Under the pieces are notes generated by a model, which was given only the letters and a program-made list of their open reading frames with translations, was not told the DNA's origin and made no database searches. The position numbers and the translations under genes are program-made. Positions 19,929 to 30,799 of a stretch of DNA of 64,000 nucleotides are shown piece after piece. This DNA is from Thermomonas brevis. GTDB taxonomy: Bacteria > Pseudomonadota > Gammaproteobacteria > Xanthomonadales > Xanthomonadaceae. The stretch is taken from assembly GCF_014395425.1 (NCBI RefSeq), contig NZ_CP060711.1:1922001-1986000 (forward strand). Direction: 5' to 3'. Numbering within the stretch: position 1 is the stretch's first letter; each line of letters starts with the position of its first letter.

Positions 19929-20675
19929 TCAAAGATGCCGCAGCGTCTCGCGCAAATGCGACAGGCAGCGGCGGCTGATTTCCAGCGGCTCGGCGACGTC
20001 GCGCAGCACCGCCTGCATGTGACCTTCCGGCGAACGGCGCAGTTCGATGATCTGCTCGCGCGCCACCAGACAGTTGCGGTGGATGCGGATGAAGCGGTGG
20101 GCGAATTCGGTCTCCAGCGACTTCAGCGATTCCTCGATCAGGTCCTCGCCGCGCGCGTGGTGCACCACCACGTATTTCTCATCGGCCTGCAGGTAGCGGA
20201 TGTCCTCGACCGGGATCATCCGCAGGCTGCCGCGCAGCCGCGCGCACAGCTGGCTGCGCGCCTGCGCGGGCGCGGCGTCGGCCTGCCGGTTGCCGCGGCC
20301 GGCGAGGAAGGTGCGCACCTTGTCGAGCGCATCGGCGAGGCGCTCGCCGCGCACCGGCTTGACCAGGTAGTCCAGCGCCTGCGCCTCGAACGCGGACAGC
20401 GCGTGCGCGTCGAACGCGGTGCAGAACACCACCGCCGGGCGCGGGTGCAGCGCGGCCAGGTGGCGCGCGGTTTCCAGGCCGTCGATGCCGGGCATGGCGA
20501 TGTCCAGCAGCACCAGATCCGGCGCCTGCGCCACGCAGGCGGCCAGCGCCGCTTGTCCGTCGCCCGCTTCGCCCGCCACCTGCACGCCGGGTTGCGATTC
20601 CAGCAGCGCGCGCAGGCGCGCGCGGGCCAACGGCTCGTCGTCGACGATCAGCACGCGCAGCGGTGGTGCGGTCAT
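19929..20675 (-). CDS. algR: LytTR-type response regulator (AlgR-like)
   Basis: A 248-residue regulator. The receiver domain (1-120) has acidic pocket DDE at 12-14, phospho-acceptor Asp58 in VLLDIAMPG and Lys in YLVKP. A LytTR DNA-binding domain (about 145-245) has the RCLVAREQIIEL/LHRNCLV-type strands. In Pseudomonas AlgR controls alginate, type IV pili and virulence; the algR-hemC order is the same here. The partner kinase gene (algZ/fimS) is not adjacent; a carboxylesterase gene takes its place. The symbol is by similarity and synteny. Confidence 0.85.
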   Translation of the reverse strand: MTAPPLRVLIVDDEPLARARLRALLESQPGVQVAGEAGDGQAALAACVAQAPDLVLLDIAMPGIDGLETARHLAALHPRPAVVFCTAFDAHALSAFEAQALDYLVKPVRGERLADALDKVRTFLAGRGNRQADAAPAQARSQLCARLRGSLRMIPVEDIRYLQADEKYVVVHHARGEDLIEESLKSLETEFAHRFIRIHRNCLVAREQIIELRRSPEGHMQAVLRDVAEPLEISRRCLSHLRETLRHL

Positions 20676-20744
20676 GGCGCGTCGTCCCCGACTCGTTCCC
20701 GGCCCTGCGGGCGATGGTAGCCGCGCGGCGCGGCGCGCGTCACC

Positions 20745-21416
20745 TCAGCCGGCTTCGAGGCGCGCGCCCATCCAGTCGGCGAGGTCGCCGATCTCCTCGG
20801 CGCAGACCTGGTGCTGCATCGGATAGCGCCGCCACTGCGCGTCGAAGCCGAACCCGCGCATGGCCTGCATCGCGGCCTCGCCGGCGGCTGGCGGCACCAC
20901 CGGATCGAACGCGCCGTGCGCCATGAACAGCGGCTGCGACGCGGCCTGCGGCTGCAGCCGCTGCTGCGCCAGTGCCAGCGGCATCGGCAGATAGGTCGAG
21001 AGCGCGATCAGTCCCGCCAGCGGCTGCGCGCGGGCGAGACCGGCCGCCAGCGTGATCGCGCCGCCCTGCGAGAACCCGGCCAGCAGCAGGCGCTGCGGCG
21101 GAATGCCGCGTGCGGCTTCGCGTTCGATCAGCGCGTTGGTCTGCGCGACCGATTCGTCGACGCCTTCCAGGTCGGCGCGGTTGGCGAGATCGAAATCGCG
21201 GATGTCGTACCACGCCCGCATCCGCGCGCCGCCGTTGATGGTCACCGCGCGCACCGGTGCGTGCGGGAACACGAAGCGCAGCGCCGGCCATTCCCTACGC
21301 ACCAACTCCGGCACGATCGGCGCGAAGTCGTTGCCGTCCGCGCCGAGGCCGTGCAGCCACAGCACGCACCACTGCGGATCGGGGCCGGTTTCGTGTTCGA
21401 CGGTATCGAGCAGCAT
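20745..21416 (-). CDS. Phospholipase/carboxylesterase family alpha/beta hydrolase
   Basis: A 223-residue serine hydrolase of the PF02230 type. It has the VLWLHGLGADGNDF oxyanion strand at about 18-31, nucleophile Ser in LAGFSQGGA (about 115), Asp in AHGAFDPVVPP and His in YPMQHQVCAEE. This family hydrolyses short-chain esters and lysophospholipids in the cytosol. The start was set at MLLDTVEHE (21416), which fits the family N-terminus; the frame upstream has no ribosome site. Same direction as the downstream response regulator. Confidence 0.93.
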   Translation of the reverse strand: MLLDTVEHETGPDPQWCVLWLHGLGADGNDFAPIVPELVRREWPALRFVFPHAPVRAVTINGGARMRAWYDIRDFDLANRADLEGVDESVAQTNALIEREAARGIPPQRLLLAGFSQGGAITLAAGLARAQPLAGLIALSTYLPMPLALAQQRLQPQAASQPLFMAHGAFDPVVPPAAGEAAMQAMRGFGFDAQWRRYPMQHQVCAEEIGDLADWMGARLEAG

Positions 21417-21457
21417 GCGCGGTTCCAGGCGGAGGACGCCGGCATTATGCCGCGCGC

Positions 21458-21595
21458 TCAACGCCGGCCGTCGCCGCGGTGATCGAAGCGGCCCCGGTAC
21501 GCCAGACATGCGAACAGCACGAACGCGGCGCTCCAGAACGCGTGCGCGATGCGGTGAAGTGAGGTGTTGCCCATCGTCGGGATTCCCTTGGTCAT
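21458..21595 (-). CDS. 45-residue membrane protein coupled to the LTA synthase-like gene
   Basis: A small ORF whose ATG overlaps the stop of the preceding sulfatase gene (ATGA), a classic translational-coupling arrangement. One hydrophobic helix (about residues 18-33, FWSAAFVLFACLAY) is followed by a basic tail GRFDHRGDGRR. No family was recognised. The overlap with the upstream gene is the main support. It may be an accessory subunit or a chance ORF; comparison with relatives would tell. Confidence 0.45.
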   Translation of the reverse strand: MTKGIPTMGNTSLHRIAHAFWSAAFVLFACLAYRGRFDHRGDGRR

Positions 21596-23541
21596 GGCCG
21601 CATCCTGCGTGCGGCCCGGTCGAGTGCGGCCTGCGTCATCGCGCCGTCGGCGAACGCGGCGGCGGCGGTCTGGTAGGCGCTGATCGCCTGCAGCGTCAGC
21701 GCCGGATCTTCCGGCAGTTCGGGCTGCGGCTGGTCGCGCGCGAGCGCCGGCCGCAGCGTGTCCACCTTCCGGTGCGGCGAGAGCTGCACCAGCCTGCCGC
21801 CGCGCAGATAGCCCAGCAGCTGGTAGGTGCCGATCGGCGCGCGCTCGCGGCCGGGCGACTGCTGGAACACGTCGACGCCGTAGAACTGGCTGTCGTAGTC
21901 CATGCCGAGCAGGCCGAGCAGCGTCGGCGGGATGTCGATCTGGCTGGCCATGCGGTCGAAGCGCCCCGGCGCGACCTGCCCGCCGGGCGCGTAGAACCAC
22001 AGCGGGATGAGGTAGCGGAACGCCGGCAGCGCGGCGATGCCGGCGCTGGAGGCGCAGTGGTCGGCGGTGATGACGAACAGGGTGTCGTCGAACCACGGCC
22101 TGCCGCGCGCGCGGCGCAGGAAATCGCCGATCGCCCAGTCGGTGTAGGCCACCGCGCTTTCGCGCCTGCCCTGCGGCCACGGCCCGCGGCCGGCGGGGAA
22201 GGTGTAGGGGCGATGGTTCGACGTGGTCATCACGTGCGCGAAGAACGGCCTGCCGGCGGCGAAGTCGGCGTCGAACCGCTTGAGCGCCATCGTGTAGAGG
22301 TCTTCGTCGGCGACGCCCCAGACGTTTTCGTGGTGGATGTCCTTGGACGGGATTTCGGTGCGGTCGTGCACGTCGTAGCCGTTGTGGCCGAAGTAGGCGT
22401 TCATGTTGTCGAACGCGCCGTAGCCGCCGTACAGGAACTGCGCGTGGTAGCCCTTGCGGCGGAACACCTCGCCCAGCGTCGCCAGTCCCGCGTTGCGTTC
22501 GCGCTTGACGATGGATTCGCCGGGCGTGGGCGGCACCGACAGCGACAGCGCCTCCAGCCCGCGCACGGTGCGGGTGCCGGTGGCCCACAGGTCGGAGAAC
22601 AGCAGGCTGCGCGGGGTCAGCGCGTCGAGGTTCGGCGTCAGCGACTCCTTGCGGCCGTAGCTGCCGGAGAACTCGGCCGACAGGCTTTCCACGCTGATCA
22701 GCACCACGTTCATCCGCCGCTCCGGCGCGGCGTTGTGGATGTGGCGGGCGATGCCGGTGGGGCCGAAAAAGGTCGCGTCGGGCGTCGCCACCTGCGCGCG
22801 CACCTGCGCCCAGGCTTCGTCGATCGGCACGGTGCGGTAGTAGCGCGGATAGTCGAGCGAGGCGCTGCGGTAGGCGGCGAAGAACTGGTAGATGCCGTTG
22901 CCGGCCAGCTCGTTGACGTAGGTGTTGGCGGTGCGGTCCTTCATGTCGCCGCTGACCAGCCAGCCGCCCAGCAGGCTCAGCGCCAGCCATGCGCCGGCCA
23001 CCAGCGAGCGCAACGCGAAGCCGGCATCGTCGCGCCGCGGCTGCCGCCAGCGGCGGGTCGGGAAGAACATCGCCAGCGTCGCGCCCGCCAGCGCCGCCAG
23101 GATCCAACCCACCGGATACGACTCGCGGATGTTGCCGATCACCTCGGTGGTGTAGACGAGGTAGTCCACCGCGATGAAGTTGAAGCGCGCCTGGAACTCG
23201 TCCCAGAACGTCCACTCGGCGACGGCCACGAACAGCAGCGCGAACAGCAACGCCAGGCATAGCGCGCCGACCGGCAGGCGCCCGCGCCGGCGCAGCAGCC
23301 AGCCCGCCGGCAGCAGCCACAGCAGCAGCACCAGCGGCCAGGCGAAATACACGAAGGCCAGCAGGTCGTAGCCCAGCCCCACGCCGAACGCGTACAGCCA
23401 CAGCCCGGGCGAAGCCGGCACGCCGCTGCCGGCGGCGGCCAGCAGCGCCAGCCGTGTCAGGGCGGAGATCGCCAGGAAACAGGCGCCCAGCCATAGCAGC
23501 GGGCGGAAGCGGCCGAAGCGCGCGTCGGAAAACCAGGTCAT
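21592..23541 (-). CDS. LTA synthase-like sulfatase/phosphoglycerol transferase
   Basis: A 649-residue inner-membrane enzyme. Five N-terminal membrane helices (about residues 12-215) are followed by a periplasmic alkaline-phosphatase-superfamily domain. It contains NVVLISVESLSAEFSG (first metal-binding Glu), the catalytic Thr in ATGTRTVRG, and FVITADHCAS with metal Asp/His. In Gram-negatives this family transfers phosphoglycerol or related groups to periplasmic glycans or lipids. Divergent from a two-component pair (93-bp gap), which could regulate it. The substrate is inferred only at class level. Confidence 0.88.
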   Translation of the reverse strand: MTWFSDARFGRFRPLLWLGACFLAISALTRLALLAAAGSGVPASPGLWLYAFGVGLGYDLLAFVYFAWPLVLLLWLLPAGWLLRRRGRLPVGALCLALLFALLFVAVAEWTFWDEFQARFNFIAVDYLVYTTEVIGNIRESYPVGWILAALAGATLAMFFPTRRWRQPRRDDAGFALRSLVAGAWLALSLLGGWLVSGDMKDRTANTYVNELAGNGIYQFFAAYRSASLDYPRYYRTVPIDEAWAQVRAQVATPDATFFGPTGIARHIHNAAPERRMNVVLISVESLSAEFSGSYGRKESLTPNLDALTPRSLLFSDLWATGTRTVRGLEALSLSVPPTPGESIVKRERNAGLATLGEVFRRKGYHAQFLYGGYGAFDNMNAYFGHNGYDVHDRTEIPSKDIHHENVWGVADEDLYTMALKRFDADFAAGRPFFAHVMTTSNHRPYTFPAGRGPWPQGRRESAVAYTDWAIGDFLRRARGRPWFDDTLFVITADHCASSAGIAALPAFRYLIPLWFYAPGGQVAPGRFDRMASQIDIPPTLLGLLGMDYDSQFYGVDVFQQSPGRERAPIGTYQLLGYLRGGRLVQLSPHRKVDTLRPALARDQPQPELPEDPALTLQAISAYQTAAAAFADGAMTQAALDRAARRMRP

Positions 23542-23634
23542 GCGGCCAGCCTGTGGCGCGGCCGGTAAGCGCGCCTCAGCCGAATCTCAGCCGTCCGTTA
23601 ACGCCGCGCCGGCCGGCGGTGGCAGGCTATCGCC

Positions 23635-24342
23635 ATGTCCAGCCCGAACCCGCCCGGCTTGCCCGCATTGGGTCTGCGCGTCCTGCTGATCGAAGACCAG
23701 CACGACATCGCCGCCAACATCTGGGATTTCCTCGAACGGCGCGGCTACGAAATGGACCACTGCGCCGATGGCATCAGCGGCCTGGCGCGGGCGATGCGTG
23801 GCGACTTCGACGCCATCGTGCTCGACCTCGGCCTGCCGCGCATGGACGGGCTGGAACTGTGCCGCCGCCTGCGCGAGGCAGGACGCGGCGTGCCCGTGCT
23901 GATGCTGACCGCGCGCGACACCCTGGACGACAAGCTGCGCGGCTTCGCCGAAGGCGCGGACGACTACCTGGTCAAACCCTTCGCGATGCGCGAACTGGAA
24001 GCGCGCATCCGCGCGGTGCAGCGGCGCGGCCGGCCGCCGGCCGGGCGGTTGGCGCACGGCGCGCTGGCCTACGATCCGCAGGCGCTGACCGCGGAGCGCG
24101 AAGGCCGGCGCATCCCGCTGACCCGCCTGCAGGGCGCGCTGCTGGAAGCGCTGCTGCGCGACGCCCCGCGCATCGTCCCGCACGCGCGCCTGATCGAAGC
24201 CGCATGGGGCGCGGACGGCGCCGGCGCGGCGGCCCTGCAGACGCAGATCTACGAACTGCGCGCGCTGGTCGACCGGCCGTTCGCACGGGCGATGCTGCAG
24301 TCCGTGCGCGGCGTCGGCTACCGCATCGTGGAGGCGGCATGA
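23635..24342 (+). CDS. OmpR/PhoP-type response regulator
   Basis: A 235-residue regulator. The receiver domain has acidic residues ED at 20-21, phospho-acceptor Asp64 in IVLDLGLPRMDG, Thr in LMLTARD and Lys in YLVKPF. The C-terminal winged helix (about 140-233) has the family end QSVRGVGYRI. Its stop overlaps the start of the kinase gene (ATGA), so the pair is an operon with coupled translation. It is divergent from the LTA synthase-like gene, a possible target. Confidence 0.93.
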   Translation: MSSPNPPGLPALGLRVLLIEDQHDIAANIWDFLERRGYEMDHCADGISGLARAMRGDFDAIVLDLGLPRMDGLELCRRLREAGRGVPVLMLTARDTLDDKLRGFAEGADDYLVKPFAMRELEARIRAVQRRGRPPAGRLAHGALAYDPQALTAEREGRRIPLTRLQGALLEALLRDAPRIVPHARLIEAAWGADGAGAAALQTQIYELRALVDRPFARAMLQSVRGVGYRIVEAA

Positions 24343-25556
24343 ACGCTTCGACCGGGTCGGCAACCGCCAGGCGCATGCCGCTGTCGCTGCGCCACCGTTT
24401 CGCCCTGCTGGCGACGCTGCTGGGCCTGCTGCTCAGCGGGCTGGCGTCGTTCGCGCTGCTGGCGGTGGCCGACGATTACGAATACGTGTTCGCCAACGAG
24501 ATATTGAGCGGCCAGGCCGAGGACTACGGGCTTCGGCTTGCCAACCGCCTGCCGGCGCAACTGCCGCAGACCCAGCGCCTGCGCGGCTATCGCATCGACG
24601 ATCCGGCGCTGCCGCGCGTCTACGCCGGCTTCCCGCTCGGCGTGCACGAAGATCCGGACAACGAGAACGCCCATGTGGGCGTGTTCGACACCGCGGCGGG
24701 GCGGCTGGTGTTCGTCATCGACCTGGGCGACATCGAAGCGACGGAGCGCCACCTGAGCCTGCTGGTGGCGGCGATGCTCGTGCTCGGCACCGCGCTGTCC
24801 GGCTGGCTGGGCTGGCTGCTGGCCGGCATCGCGCTGCGCCCGGTGCAAGCGCTGGCCGAAGGCGTGGAAGCCCTGCCCGTGCAGCCGCAACCCACGCGGC
24901 TGGCGGCCGGCGTCAGCGACGACGACCTCGGCCGGCTGGCGCGCGCCATCGACGGCTACCAGGCCAGGCTGGTCGACGCCGACGCGCACGAGCAGGCGTT
25001 CCTGGCCGACGCCAGCCACGAACTGCGCACGCCGCTGGCGGTGATCCAGGGCGTGGCCGAAGTGCTGCAGGACGACGACACCGCATCGCTCGCGCAGCGC
25101 GCGCGCCACGCGCGGCTGGAGCGCGGCGTCGCCGAGATGCGCCGCCTGCTGGAAGCGATGCTGGCGGCGGCGCGGCGCAAGCCGTTGCAGATCGAAACCG
25201 TGGATGTCGAGCAACTGCTGCGGGAGGCGGCCGACATGGCGCTGGCCGGCAGGCCCGGGATCGCCGTGCACGTCGACGCCGAGGGCGAGCTGCAAACCGC
25301 GTCGCGCGAGGCCGTGCTGCTGATTGCGGGGCTGGCGCGCCAGCTGGTGCAGTCGCGCACCGACGGCACGCTGCATCTGGACCTGGAGCCGGAATGCCTG
25401 CTGCTGCGGATCGAGCCGGAGCAGATGGATGCCGTTAGCGCATCGATGCGCGCCGATATCGGCACCGGCTCCGCGCTGCTGGATCGCCTCGCCGCGCGGC
25501 TGGGCTGGCGGATGGCGTTCGACGCGCCCGGGCGGATTTCGATTCGCCTGCACTGA
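24339..25556 (+). CDS. Sensor histidine kinase with degenerate ATP-binding domain
   Basis: A 405-residue inner-membrane sensor. TM1 is at about 21-43, a periplasmic sensor domain at about 44-138, TM2 at 139-163, then a HAMP-like linker and a HisKA domain with His227 in ADASHELRTPLAV. The HATPase part is short (about 100 residues). Where a conserved N-box Asn is expected the sequence reads LIAGLARQLVQS, and the DxGxG box is replaced by EPEQMDAV, so canonical ATP-binding residues are not visible. Either the fold is strongly diverged or the protein acts mainly as a phosphatase or accepts phosphate from elsewhere. It ends 2 bp before the tRNA gene on the opposite strand. The true start is the ATG overlapping the regulator stop. 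Confidence 0.88.
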   Translation: MNASTGSATARRMPLSLRHRFALLATLLGLLLSGLASFALLAVADDYEYVFANEILSGQAEDYGLRLANRLPAQLPQTQRLRGYRIDDPALPRVYAGFPLGVHEDPDNENAHVGVFDTAAGRLVFVIDLGDIEATERHLSLLVAAMLVLGTALSGWLGWLLAGIALRPVQALAEGVEALPVQPQPTRLAAGVSDDDLGRLARAIDGYQARLVDADAHEQAFLADASHELRTPLAVIQGVAEVLQDDDTASLAQRARHARLERGVAEMRRLLEAMLAAARRKPLQIETVDVEQLLREAADMALAGRPGIAVHVDAEGELQTASREAVLLIAGLARQLVQSRTDGTLHLDLEPECLLLRIEPEQMDAVSASMRADIGTGSALLDRLAARLGWRMAFDAPGRISIRLH

Positions 25557-25558
25557 TC

Positions 25559-25871
25559 TGGTGGGCCCACCAGGACTCGAACCTGGAACCAAAGGATTCA
25601 CGCTGCCCGGCGCTTTCGCACCGGCGTGGACTATCTCATCACCCTCAGCCTGCGCTGGTGGGGTGCGGGAGGCTCAAGCCTGTCATCAAGGGCGCTGCAG
25701 CCCCCAGGTAGTCTCTGCACCTTCCGGCGGTGTACCGCCGGCTTGGCTCAGGATTGCCCTCGGCCGAACCGCTAGGGTTTCCCTGAATTCATCCCGTTTT
25801 TCCGCCGGCCCTTCCGGTGCCGGGGTCACCTTTCGATGAGTCCTCTGCTCTAACCATTGAGCTATAGGCCC
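25559..25871 (-). tRNA. tRNA-Ile2 (CAU anticodon) interrupted by a group I intron
   Basis: Exon 1 (25871-25836, 36 nt) carries the acceptor strand GGGCCTA, the D-arm AGCTCAATGGTTAGAGC and the anticodon stem up to ..GGACTCAT. Exon 2 (25598-25559, 40 nt) resumes AATCC, then the T-arm GGTTCGAGTCC context, acceptor TGGGCCC, discriminator A and encoded CCA. Joined, they give a complete 76-nt cloverleaf. CAU with the GGGCC acceptor is the isoleucine tRNA whose C34 is changed to lysidine, reading AUA. The interruption lies directly after the anticodon U. It is probably an essential gene, so the intron must be removed efficiently. Confidence 0.92.
25599..25835 (-). ncRNA. Group I intron (IC3-like) in tRNA-Ile2
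   Basis: A 237-nt insertion in the anticodon loop. The 5' exon ends in U and can form P1 with an internal guide GTGA (UCAU paired with GUGA, the last pair being U-G). The intron ends in G. Group I core landmarks appear in order: AATTCAGGGAAACCCTA, the joining segment GAGCCAAGCC, P7 strand in GGTGCAGAGACTA and its partner ATAGTCC near the 3' end. Short group I introns at this site in tRNA-Ile(CAU) are known from Azoarcus (about 205 nt). No ORF fits inside, so any homing function would act in trans. Confidence 0.88.
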
Positions 25872-25936
25872 GTTCCCGACATCGTAGCAACGCAGCCGGA
25901 AACGGTCATCCGCTGATTTCGGATTATCCTGATTGG

Positions 25937-26365
25937 ATGGAATCCGAATCGTGCCATGTCTGTGGTGCTGTCCTGCATGGACGCCAGCGGCGCTTCTGTT
26001 CCCGAATCTGCAAGAACCGCGATACGAATAATCGCCATCAGACTTATTCGAGTCAGCAGGAACGTGGGCTCGCGCGCAAGCTGGAGCTGGTCGAGGTCTG
26101 CGGTGGCAAGTGCAGCCGCTGCGGATACGCCCGCAACATGGCCGCCCTGTCCTGGCACCACCTCGATCCGGAACTGAAGGCGTTCAATCTCGATGTGCGC
26201 TCGCTATCCAACCGGAACCGCGATGCCATCGACGCCGAACTTCGCAAGTGCATCCTGCTGTGCGCCAACTGTCATGCCGAAGCGCACTTTCCCGAACTCG
26301 ACATGAGTTCGGTGCAACGCTTGAGGAAGAAGTCCGATCATTCTTCTGGGTTCGACATCGAATAA
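25937..26365 (+). CDS. HNH endonuclease-like zinc protein
   Basis: A 142-residue protein with an N-terminal treble-clef-like zinc ribbon (CHVCGAVLHGRQRRFCSRIC, about 6-25). It also has an HNH-type fold: CSRCGY (about 59), a His-rich strand ALSWHHLDPE (about 70-79) and LCANCHAEAHF near 110. The HH...N/H...C..CH pattern is that of HNH nucleases. It lies 65 bp from the intron-bearing tRNA and points away from it. Its last 28 bp overlap the 3' end of the GH92 gene on the opposite strand. A homing-type nuclease acting in trans on the tRNA locus is conceivable; a stand-alone HNH protein of other function is equally possible. Confidence 0.75.
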   Translation: MESESCHVCGAVLHGRQRRFCSRICKNRDTNNRHQTYSSQQERGLARKLELVEVCGGKCSRCGYARNMAALSWHHLDPELKAFNLDVRSLSNRNRDAIDAELRKCILLCANCHAEAHFPELDMSSVQRLRKKSDHSSGFDIE

Positions 26366-28686
26366 GGCGACTTCGCCTTCGCCCCCGGCCACTCGCGGTT
26401 CGGCTGCGCCTGCATGGCGAAGCGCAGTTCGCCGCCGGCCATCAGTTCCTGGTGGGTGATGTAGACGCGATTCAGCGGCTTGCCGTCGAGGGTCACGCTG
26501 CCGACGTAGCCATGCGCGTCGTCGAGGCCGTCGGCGATCACGCTGAAGCGTTTGCCGTTCGGCAGGTTGAGCGTCGCCTTGCGCACGAACGGACGGCCGA
26601 GGATGTACTGGTTGCTGCCCGGCGCGACCGGGTAGAAGCCGAGCGCGGTGAACACGTACCAGGCCGACATCTGGCCGAGGTCGTCGTTGCCGGCCAGGCC
26701 GTCGGGCGTGGGCTTGTACTGGGTGTCCATCACCTGCTTCAGCCGCGCCTGCGTGCGCCACGGCTGGCCGGCGTAGGCGTAGAGGTAGGCGACGTGGTGG
26801 CTGGGTTCGTTGCCGTGGGCGTACCAGCCGATCAGGCCGGTGATGTCCTCCATGTGCTCGAACACCTTGGGATCGACCTTGGCGTCGAATACCGCGTCGA
26901 GGCGCGCGAGCAGCTTGTCCGTTCCGCCGTGCGCGGCGGCGAGGCCGGCCACGTCCTGCGGCACGTACCACGAGTATTGCCAGGCGTTGCCCTCGGTGTA
27001 GTCGGTGCCGTAGCCGCTAGCGTCCGGATCGAACGGGGTGCGGAAGCTGCCGTCGCGCTTGCGGGCGCGCATGAAGCCGGTGTCGGGATCGAAAGCGTGC
27101 TGCCAGTTGCCTGCGCGCTGGCCGAATGCGTCGGCGACGTCCTTGCGGCCCATCGCCTGCGCCATGCGGTGGATCGTCCAGTCGTCGAAGGCGTATTCCA
27201 GCGTCTTGCTGGCGGCTTCGCCTTCCTCGTCGATCGGCACGTAGCCGAGCTGCATGTACTGGGCGATGCCGTCATACGGGCCATAGCTCGCGCTCGCCAC
27301 CATCGCATCTAGCGCTTCATTGGCGTCGAAGTCGCGGATGCCCTTCATGTATGCATCAGCAATCACCGGCACCGCGTGGTAGCCGATCATGCACCACGTC
27401 TCCAGGCCGTGGAACGCCCATACCGGCAGCACGCCGTAGGGGCTTTCGCGGCGCGAAGCGAGCAGCGAGTTGACGATGTCGCTGGTGCGCCGCTCCGGCT
27501 GCACGATGGTCAGCAGCGGGTGCAGGGCGCGGTAGGTGTCCCACAGCGAGAAGGTGGAATAGTTCGTCCAGCCCTTCGCCTGGTGCACGGCGTTGTCCGG
27601 GCCGCGATAGCGGCCGTCGCTGTCCATGAACAGGCTGGGCGCCTGCAGCGCGTGGTAGAGCGCGGTGAAGAACGCCTTGCGTTGCGGTTCAGGCGCGTCG
27701 ATCTCGGCCACGCCCAGCGCCTTTGCCCATTCTGCTTTGGCGTCGGCGCGAACGCGGTCGAAGTCGAAGCCCGGCATTTCCGCGTCGAGGTTGGCGATGG
27801 CGCCGTCCTCGCTGACCGGCGAGATCGCCAGCTTCGCCACCAGCGGCCCGCGCAGCGCGCTGCCGAAGTCGAAGCCGGCGACCAGCTGACGGCCCTCGAT
27901 CTGCGCGCGCTGCGCCGGGTCTTTCTCGCCCGGCGGCGGGAAGCCCTTGTACGGCACGTTCTGCTCGGTGTCGTGCAGCGCATGGCCGGTCATCGGCTGC
28001 GAGAAGCGCAGCGCGAAGTACAGCTGCCGGCCCGGCGCCCAGCCGCGGGTTTCGCGGAAGCCAGTGACGGTGCCGTCGGGCCGAACGCGGATGCGCGACC
28101 ACTGCACCTTGCCCGGGTAGTCGTACATCGAGGTGCGCAGGTCGAGCACGATGTGTGCCGGCTGGCTCTGCGGGAAGGCGTAGCGGTGCACGCCGACGCG
28201 CGCGCCGGCGGTGAGTTCGGCGCGGATGCCGCCGTCGGTCAGCGTCACCGCGTAGTAGCCGGGCTCGGCGGTTTCGGTGGCGTGCGAGAAGCGCGAGGTG
28301 TAGCCAGAGCCCGGCTTGTCGGGATCGCCGCGTTCGAGCTTCAACTCGCCGACGGTCGGCATCAGCAGCACGTCGCCGAGGTCGGAATGGCCGGTGCCTG
28401 AAAAGTGCGTGTGCGAGAAGCCGACGATGGTGCTGTCGGAATGCCGGTAGCCCGCCGCCCAGCCGTAGCCGTCCTTGCGGGTCTGGATGCGGGTGTCGGG
28501 GCTGAGCTGCACCATGCCGAACGGCCGCGTCGCGCCGGGGAAGGTGTGGCCTTCGCCGCCGGTGCCGATGAAGGGATCGACCGCCGCGAATGCGCGCTGG
28601 CCGGCATCGTCCCGGTCCGCCGCCGCTGCGCCCGCCGCCAGCAGCAGCGCCAGTCCCGCGAACGCCATCCGCATTCCGCTTCGCAT
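26338..28686 (-). CDS. GH92 family alpha-mannosidase, exported
   Basis: A 782-residue secreted or periplasmic glycosidase, calcium-dependent in the family, releasing terminal alpha-linked mannose from glycans. Signal peptide at residues 1-22 (ending GAAAAD). The N-terminal beta-sandwich begins [17 protein letters not shown]. The catalytic (alpha/alpha)6 domain has the family motifs HGNEPSHHV and [14 protein letters not shown]. Length fits GH92. ATG at 28686 was chosen for GGAGGTG just upstream; the longer open frame continues antisense through rpoD and is spurious. The stop overlaps the HNH gene end by 28 bp. It lies alone, so the natural substrate is unclear. Confidence 0.93.
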   Translation of the reverse strand: MRSGMRMAFAGLALLLAAGAAAADRDDAGQRAFAAVDPFIGTGGEGHTFPGATRPFGMVQLSPDTRIQTRKDGYGWAAGYRHSDSTIVGFSHTHFSGTGHSDLGDVLLMPTVGELKLERGDPDKPGSGYTSRFSHATETAEPGYYAVTLTDGGIRAELTAGARVGVHRYAFPQSQPAHIVLDLRTSMYDYPGKVQWSRIRVRPDGTVTGFRETRGWAPGRQLYFALRFSQPMTGHALHDTEQNVPYKGFPPPGEKDPAQRAQIEGRQLVAGFDFGSALRGPLVAKLAISPVSEDGAIANLDAEMPGFDFDRVRADAKAEWAKALGVAEIDAPEPQRKAFFTALYHALQAPSLFMDSDGRYRGPDNAVHQAKGWTNYSTFSLWDTYRALHPLLTIVQPERRTSDIVNSLLASRRESPYGVLPVWAFHGLETWCMIGYHAVPVIADAYMKGIRDFDANEALDAMVASASYGPYDGIAQYMQLGYVPIDEEGEAASKTLEYAFDDWTIHRMAQAMGRKDVADAFGQRAGNWQHAFDPDTGFMRARKRDGSFRTPFDPDASGYGTDYTEGNAWQYSWYVPQDVAGLAAAHGGTDKLLARLDAVFDAKVDPKVFEHMEDITGLIGWYAHGNEPSHHVAYLYAYAGQPWRTQARLKQVMDTQYKPTPDGLAGNDDLGQMSAWYVFTALGFYPVAPGSNQYILGRPFVRKATLNLPNGKRFSVIADGLDDAHGYVGSVTLDGKPLNRVYITHQELMAGGELRFAMQAQPNREWPGAKAKSPYSMSNPEE

Positions 28687-28750
28687 CCCGCACCTCCGGT
28701 TCCGCATTGGGAGGTCGAACGCTATCACGCGGGTGCAGAGGCAGAAATGC

Positions 28751-28832
28751 AAAACCCCGCCGGAGCGGGGTTTTGCGAGGGAAGCGCCCCTCATCCGCCT
28801 TCGGCACCTTCTCCCCGCAGGCGGGGAGAAGG
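28751..28832. terminator. Two hairpins downstream of rpoD
   Basis: AAAACCCCGC-CGGA-GCGGGGTTTT (28751-28774) is a perfect 10-bp stem flanked by A and T runs, a bidirectional rho-independent terminator. Nearer to the rpoD stop lies a second perfect 12-bp stem CCTTCTCCCCGC-AG-GCGGGGAGAAGG (28807-28832). This second sequence type is frequent between genes in xanthomonads. Confidence 0.85.
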
Positions 28833-28841
28833 GAAGGGCGG

Positions 28842-30698
<1,857 letters not shown>

Positions 30699-30799
30699 GG
30701 AGGGTGCTACCGTGTCGTGGGGATCCGCGGGCGACCGCAGAAAGAGAACCAAGCATTATACCGCCCGGCGGGGTGGCCGGCCTACCCAGCGTGGCGGGA

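Noticed and set aside
25599..25835. Intron encoding a homing endonuclease, or an archaeal-type tRNA intron
   Set aside because: At 237 nt without a usable ORF it cannot encode one; group I core motifs and the terminal G exclude a bulge-helix-bulge intron.
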